Assembly: GCF_031755915.1 (NCBI RefSeq)
Contig: NC_083389.1
Span: 24,737,001-24,801,000, forward strand
DNA length: 64,000 bases
Direction of reading: 5' to 3'
DNA from: Ziziphus jujuba
Lineage: Eukaryota; Streptophyta; Magnoliopsida; Rosales; Rhamnaceae
The notes below the pieces were generated by a model. The model did no database searches. It saw nothing but the letters and a program-made list of their open reading frames with translations, and had not been told where the DNA came from. Of this stretch, positions 59,751 through 64,000 are shown one piece after another; position 1 is the first letter of the stretch; each line of letters opens with the position of its first letter. Made by a program: the position numbers and the translations under genes.

Positions 59751-59755
59751 TAGAG

Positions 59756-60840
59756 CATACACATTTTGACAACCTATTCGGAATGTACCACAAGAAGGAC
59801 ATGGTAGAGAAGGATATAGAAAAATCCGATAGGAGTTTGAAGATGGAAAAATTGGAGGAGGAATTTGAGTTCTACACAGGACAACCACATGGGAGGATAA
59901 GACAAAAATGGGAGGATGATTTAGATGGTATTAAGCTTAAGACTCCACCTTTACAAGGAAATAGTGATCGAGAAGCATACTTAAAATGGGAGCAGCATAT
60001 TGGAATGGTATTTAAGTGTCAACACTTTTCAGAAACCAAGAATCTTAAGCTTGCTGCCTTAAAATTTGGGGATTATGCCATTAAGTGGTGGGACAAGGAG
60101 TCCATAGCTAAAGAAGAGTAGGTCAATATCCAATAAAGACTTGGGAAGAGATGAAAACAAGTTATGGGGAAAAGGTTTGTCCCAATCACTACTATAGAAT
60201 GCTCTATCGAAAGCTTCAATCTTTATCACAGGATAGTAAGAGTGTGGAGGATTATTATAAAGAGATGGAGATTCTCATGATGAAGGCTGACATTTTGCAG
60301 GATCCTAAAGCTACCATGGCAAGATTTTTAGCTGGCTTGAATAAAGATATCGGCAACCAAGTTGAATTGCAACATTATGTAGAGATGGATGATATGTTGC
60401 ACACAGCAGTCAAAATTAGGCAACAATTAAAGAGGAAGGGTACTATTGCCACATGGCTAAGGGGTCTAATGAATCAATGGAGGTCAAGTCCACCAAGTTG
60501 GATATCAAATCCTTCCTATGAGAAAGCACCTAGGTTGAAACAAGAGGAAAAAGCACTGAATAAGCCTAATTTTGATGTTAAGGTAGAAACCCTATTTCAG
60601 CCACACAAGTTAGTAAAACCGAACCTGTCCCATCTAGAAATCGAGATATTTTATGCTTTAAATGTTAGGATAGAAGGCACATTGCAAGCCAATGTCCAAA
60701 TAAAATAATCATGATACTTAAGGATAATTGGGATATTAAGTCTAAGGATGAAGAAGATGAGTCAATGCTAGCACTGGAGCATGACATTGTTGAAAATGAA
60801 GAGGAGTTTTATTGAGATAGATTTGGATTGAGTTACAAGA
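59756..60840 (+). pseudogene. gag of the chromovirus-like element
   Basis: Blocks: DDLDGIKLKTPPLQGNSDRE, AYLKWEQHIGMVFKCQHFSE, KLAALKFGDYAIKWWD (59783-60121); after a stop, TWEEMKTSYGEKVCPNHYYR, LQSLSQDSKSVEDYYKEMEI, ATMARFLAGLNKDIGNQVEL and QHYVEMDDMLHTAVKIRQQL (60139-60440). This is the Retrotrans_gag domain. The zinc knuckle near 60655 reads CFKC-stop-DRRHIASQC, so a TAG falls inside it, and a frameshift precedes it. Confidence 0.85.
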
Positions 60841-60899
60841 AATGCCTTAAAAGTATATAAAGATGAACATGAAGTAAAGCAAGAGAACATTTTCCATGC

Positions 60900-61510
60900 T
60901 ATATGCCTTATCAAAGATAAGGTATATAGTATGATAATTGTTGGAGGAAGTTTTGCTAATGTAGCTAGTACTGTTATGGTTGAAAAATTAGGTTTAACAA
61001 CTATGAAGCATCCTGATCCTTATAGATTACAATGGTTAAATGATACTGGGGAAGTTTGAGTTAATAAACATGTAAAAGAAAATTTTAGCATTGATGATTA
61101 TGAGGATGAAGTGTTTTGTGATGTTGTACCTATGCATGCCAGAAACATATTAGTGGATAGACATTGGCAATTTGATAGGATACTAAATACTATGGTTGGA
61201 TAAATAAAATTATGTTTTCTTACAAAGGCGATAAGGTTGTGCTGATGCCATTAACTATTAAAGAGGTTTTTGAAGACCAACTGAAGATGCAACGGAGAAG
61301 AGAGGCTGAGCAACAATAAAAGGCCGAATTTACCATTCTCATGGCCAATAGAGATCACATGGCCCTTATAGGTAATTTTCACCATGTGGCGAAACCCCAT
61401 TCTAAGGGTAAGTCAGGTAAGTCCATGAGTGAGGTATAAAAAGAAAAGAAAAAGAAAGAGAAAAGAAAAGAGGGTTCTATGAAAAAACAGGTGAGATTAA
61501 GAGATCTTTC
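60900..61510 (+). pseudogene. Protease region and spacer of the chromovirus-like element
   Basis: IIVGGSFANVASTVMVEKLG at about 60934 is the protease block. The catalytic Asp expected before GGS is Val (GTT 60940-60942) and the following Cys is Phe. Then KHPDPYRLQWLNDTGEV, a stop, and VVPMHARNILVDRHWQFDRI. The spacer LTIKEVFEDQLKMQRRREAE follows near 61250, then Lys-rich sequence with stops. Confidence 0.8.
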
Positions 61511-61529
61511 TTATGTAAAAAGTCTATAT

Positions 61530-62480
61530 TTGTAATGATGTATAAGGAAGCTTATTTGAATCATTTAGCTAGCCTTGATGATCTTATACTTCCTAGTTTT
61601 GTAGCATCTCTTTTGTAGAAATTTGATGATATCTTTCCCCAAAAAATACTAAGTGGATTTCCACCAACTAGAGAGATCGAGTATCAAATTGACTTTGTTT
61701 AAGGTTCAAAAATTCTAAACTGACCAGCATATAGAAGTAATCTCAAGGAAACGAAGGAGTTCCAACATCAAGTAAGTGAATTGTTAGAAAAAAATTATAT
61801 TAGAGAAAGCATGAGCCCATGTGCTGTTCAAGTATTAGTAATCCCTACAAAAGATAGAACATGAATAATGTGTGTTGATTTTAGAGCGATTAACAATTTA
61901 ACTATTAAGTATACGCATCCTATCCCTAGGTTAGATGATATGAATGCTGAGTTATATGGTGCATGCATGTTTTCTAAGATTGACCTTAGGAGTGGTTATC
62001 ATCAAATATGCATAAAAGAAGGTGATGAGTGAAAAACTACTTTTAAAACAAAACATGGATTATATAAGTGGTTGGTTATGCCATTTGGATTAACTAACGC
62101 TCTTAGCACTTTTATGAGATTAATAAACCATGTTTTGCATGCTTTTATTGGTAGGTTTGTGGTTGTATATTTTGATGGTATTCTTGTATATAGAAGGAGT
62201 TTAGAATAATATGTACAACATCTTAAGTTTGTGGTTGTGTATTTTGATGGTATTCTTGTATATAGTAGGAGTTTAAAATAATATGTAGAACATCTTAAGC
62301 TAGTTTTGGAAGTTCCTAGGAAAAAGAGGTTGTTTGCTAATCTTAAAAGTGTAATTTTTGTCAATCTAAGCTTGTATTTTTAGGCTTTGTAATAAGTGCT
62401 GCAGGTATTAAAATTGATCGAGAGAAGTTTAAGACCATTCAAGAGCGGCCCACGCCAACATCAATTACAAATGTTAGGAG
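61530..62480 (+). pseudogene. Reverse transcriptase of the chromovirus-like element
   Basis: Recognisable blocks: [80 protein letters not shown], then [12 protein letters not shown] twice because a 72-bp unit is duplicated in frame (62156-62227, 62228-62299). The catalytic YFDD is YFDG in both copies. Stops interrupt (for example after FV near 61699 and after GDE near 62029). Confidence 0.87.
62156..62299 (+). repeat. 72-bp tandem duplication over the RT active site
   Basis: Two units starting TTTGTGGTTGTRTATTTTGA, differing at a few positions. Each is 24 codons, so the frame is kept. Confidence 0.85.
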
Positions 62481-63030
62481 AATTCATGGGTTGGCTAACT
62501 TCTATAGATGGTTTATCAAAGATTTTAGTACCATAGTTGCACCTTTAATAAAGGTTATCAAGAAGAGTGTAGGTTTCTATTGGATAGAAGAACAAGAAAA
62601 GTCCTTTAATTATTTGAAGGAAAAACTTACTAATGTTCCTTTATTGGTTTTGCTTAAGCTTTTAAAAACTTTTGAGATTCAAAGTGATGTCTCAGGAATA
62701 GGTATATATGTGATGTTGATGCAAGAAGGAAGACCCATCGCATATTTCAATGAGAAGCTAAGTAGGGTAGCCTTAAATGATCCTACTTAAAACAAAGAGT
62801 TATGCGTTGGTTAGAGCTTTGAAAACATGGTAGCATTATTTATGACTAAAAGAATTTACGATCCATACTGATCATGAATCTTTGAAGGACATAAAAGGAC
62901 AAAGTAAACTTAATAGGCGACATGGTAAATGGATGGAGTTGAATGAAACTTTTTTCTATGTCACTTGTTACAAGCAAGGTAAGAAAAATATTATAGCTGA
63001 TGCATTATTCCACATGTATGTTTTAATTTC
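62481..63030 (+). pseudogene. RNase H region of the chromovirus-like element
   Basis: The RT-RNase H connection LANFYRWFIKDFSTIVAPLI is followed by FEIQSDVSGIGIYVMLMQEG, RPIAYFNEKLSRVALNDPT, then a stop, and further blocks including ETFFYVTCYKQGKKNIIADA before 63010. Asp residues of the usual CDASG/ADAL motifs are partly kept (SDVSG, IADAL). Confidence 0.82.
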
Positions 63031-64000
63031 CACTTTATATACTAGATTGCTTGGGCTTGAACAAATTAAAAATTTGTATGTATGTGATAATGATTTTGAT
63101 GAAATTTATACACTTTGTGAAAAGCATGATGACGAAAAATTTTATAGATTTAAGGGATACTTATTTAGAAAGAATAAACTTTACATTTCATCATGTAGTA
63201 CACATAAGTTGTTAGTGAGGGAATTACATGGGGGTGGTCTTATGGGATGCTTAGGAGTAGCTAAAACTTTGACTATTCTGCAAGAACACTTTTATTAGCT
63301 ATACATAAAAAGAGATGTTGAGAGGGTTTGTGAGAGATGCAATAAGTGTAAGAAGTCAAAATCATGTGTACAACCTCATAGGTTGTATATGCCTTTGCCT
63401 ATTCCATCTTATCTATGGACAGATATTTTTGTGGACTTTTTATTAGGTTTGCCTAGGACAAAGTGTGGAAAGGAATCTATTTTTATTGTTGTGGATAGAT
63501 TTTCTAAAATGGCACACTTCATTACATGTAACAAAACTGATGATGCATCTCATTTTGCTAATTTGTTCTTTAAAGAAGTTGTTAGATTGTATGGCATGCC
63601 TAGACAATTGTATCCAATAGAGATACTAGGTTCCTACGTTATTTCTGAAAATATTGTGGTATAAGTTGGGTACTAAATTATTATTCTATAGTATTTATCA
63701 TTCATAAACAGATAGTTAAAATGAAGTAGTAAATAGGACTTTATCTACATTGTTACGTGCTTTAATTGGTAGAAATATTAAAAAATGAGAAGATTGTTTA
63801 TCTCATGTAGAATTTGAATATAATAGGACTGTGCATTCTACTACAATATATTCTCCTTTTGAATTGTATATGGTATGAATCCTTTAACTCAATTAGATTC
63901 AACACCTTTGCTTGTGAGTGAACATGCTAATCTTGATGGAAAGAAAAATGAAGAATTTATGAAGTAGACACATGAGGAGGCATGTGCAAACATTGAAAGA
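63031..64000 (+). pseudogene. Integrase of the chromovirus-like element, cut by window end
   Basis: Zinc-binding part HKLLVRELHGGGLMGCLGVA and [11 protein letters not shown]; the second His expected in GH.GVAKT is Cys. The core is [57 protein letters not shown] and RLYGMPRQ, then frameshifts and stops. Traces continue to the last base (NPLTQLDSTPLLVSEHANLD). The C-terminal domain and 3' LTR lie outside the window. Confidence 0.85.

Larger units (their letters stand above)
56399..64000 (+). mobile_element. Chromovirus-like Ty3/gypsy element with degenerate gag-pol
   Basis: 5' LTR (56399-57530), leader, gag, protease, reverse transcriptase, RNase H and integrase in the Ty3/gypsy order. It runs past the window end. 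It belongs to the same group as the minus-strand element at 15-20 kb, with shared LTR ends, gag blocks and the KEVFEDQLKMQRRRE spacer. It is inactive: many stops and frameshifts, catalytic substitutions, and an inverted solo LTR in gag (58019-59750). Confidence 0.88.

Overview
This is nuclear DNA from a flowering plant, most likely a eudicot. It is AT-rich and contains intron-bearing genes with GT..AG splice sites, plant LTR retrotransposons with tRNA-type primer sites, a 5S-rRNA-bearing TRIM element, and plant-specific gene families (ALS3, F-box/FBD, FLX-like). The species cannot be named from the sequence. Only two genes look intact: an ALS3/STAR2-like membrane protein gene (9398-10486, +, three exons) and an F-box/LRR/FBD gene (49659-52113, +, three exons plus a 5' UTR intron). 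Nearly everything else is mobile-element sequence in various states of decay, or AT-rich intergenic DNA.

Layout. 1-8048: a gag-only Athila-like Ty3/gypsy element whose gag is split by an inverted solo LTR of the same family with a perfect TCAAG target duplication. 9.0-10.5 kb: ALS3-like gene and promoter. 10.9-14.2 kb: a CACTA-type terminus followed by a frameshifted FLX-like pseudogene on the minus strand. 15.2-20.7 kb: a deleted chromovirus-like Ty3/gypsy element (minus). 21.3-30.4 kb: two Ty1/copia bodies in tandem sharing an LTR, then an inverted LTR piece. 30.4-34.7 kb: dispersed and tandem repeats with a 1.47-kb inverted-repeat element. 34.8-36.4 kb: 5' end of another copia element. 36.5-37.9 kb: LTR and leader of a second chromovirus-like copy. 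38.5-40.1 kb: F-box pseudogene holding a Cassandra-like three-LTR TRIM array with 5S rRNA-like modules. 40.6-46.2 kb: a third copia element (minus), largely replaced by a 2.77-kb element with TGTAACA/TGTTACA ends. 48.8-52.1 kb: F-box gene. 52.6-53.5 kb: MITE-like inverted repeat. 55.3-64.0 kb: chromovirus-like LTRs and a long degenerate gag-pol (plus) that runs off the window and is itself split by a second inverted Athila-like solo LTR.

No novel system such as a new enzyme pathway or defence module is evident. The most informative structures are: (i) the multi-LTR Cassandra-like TRIM with a duplicated 5S module inside an F-box pseudogene; (ii) chromovirus-like LTRs that carry the C-terminal end of pol, seen at four places; and (iii) two solo LTRs of one family inserted into the gag regions of two different elements. 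All domain calls come from reading motifs by eye; no database search was run.
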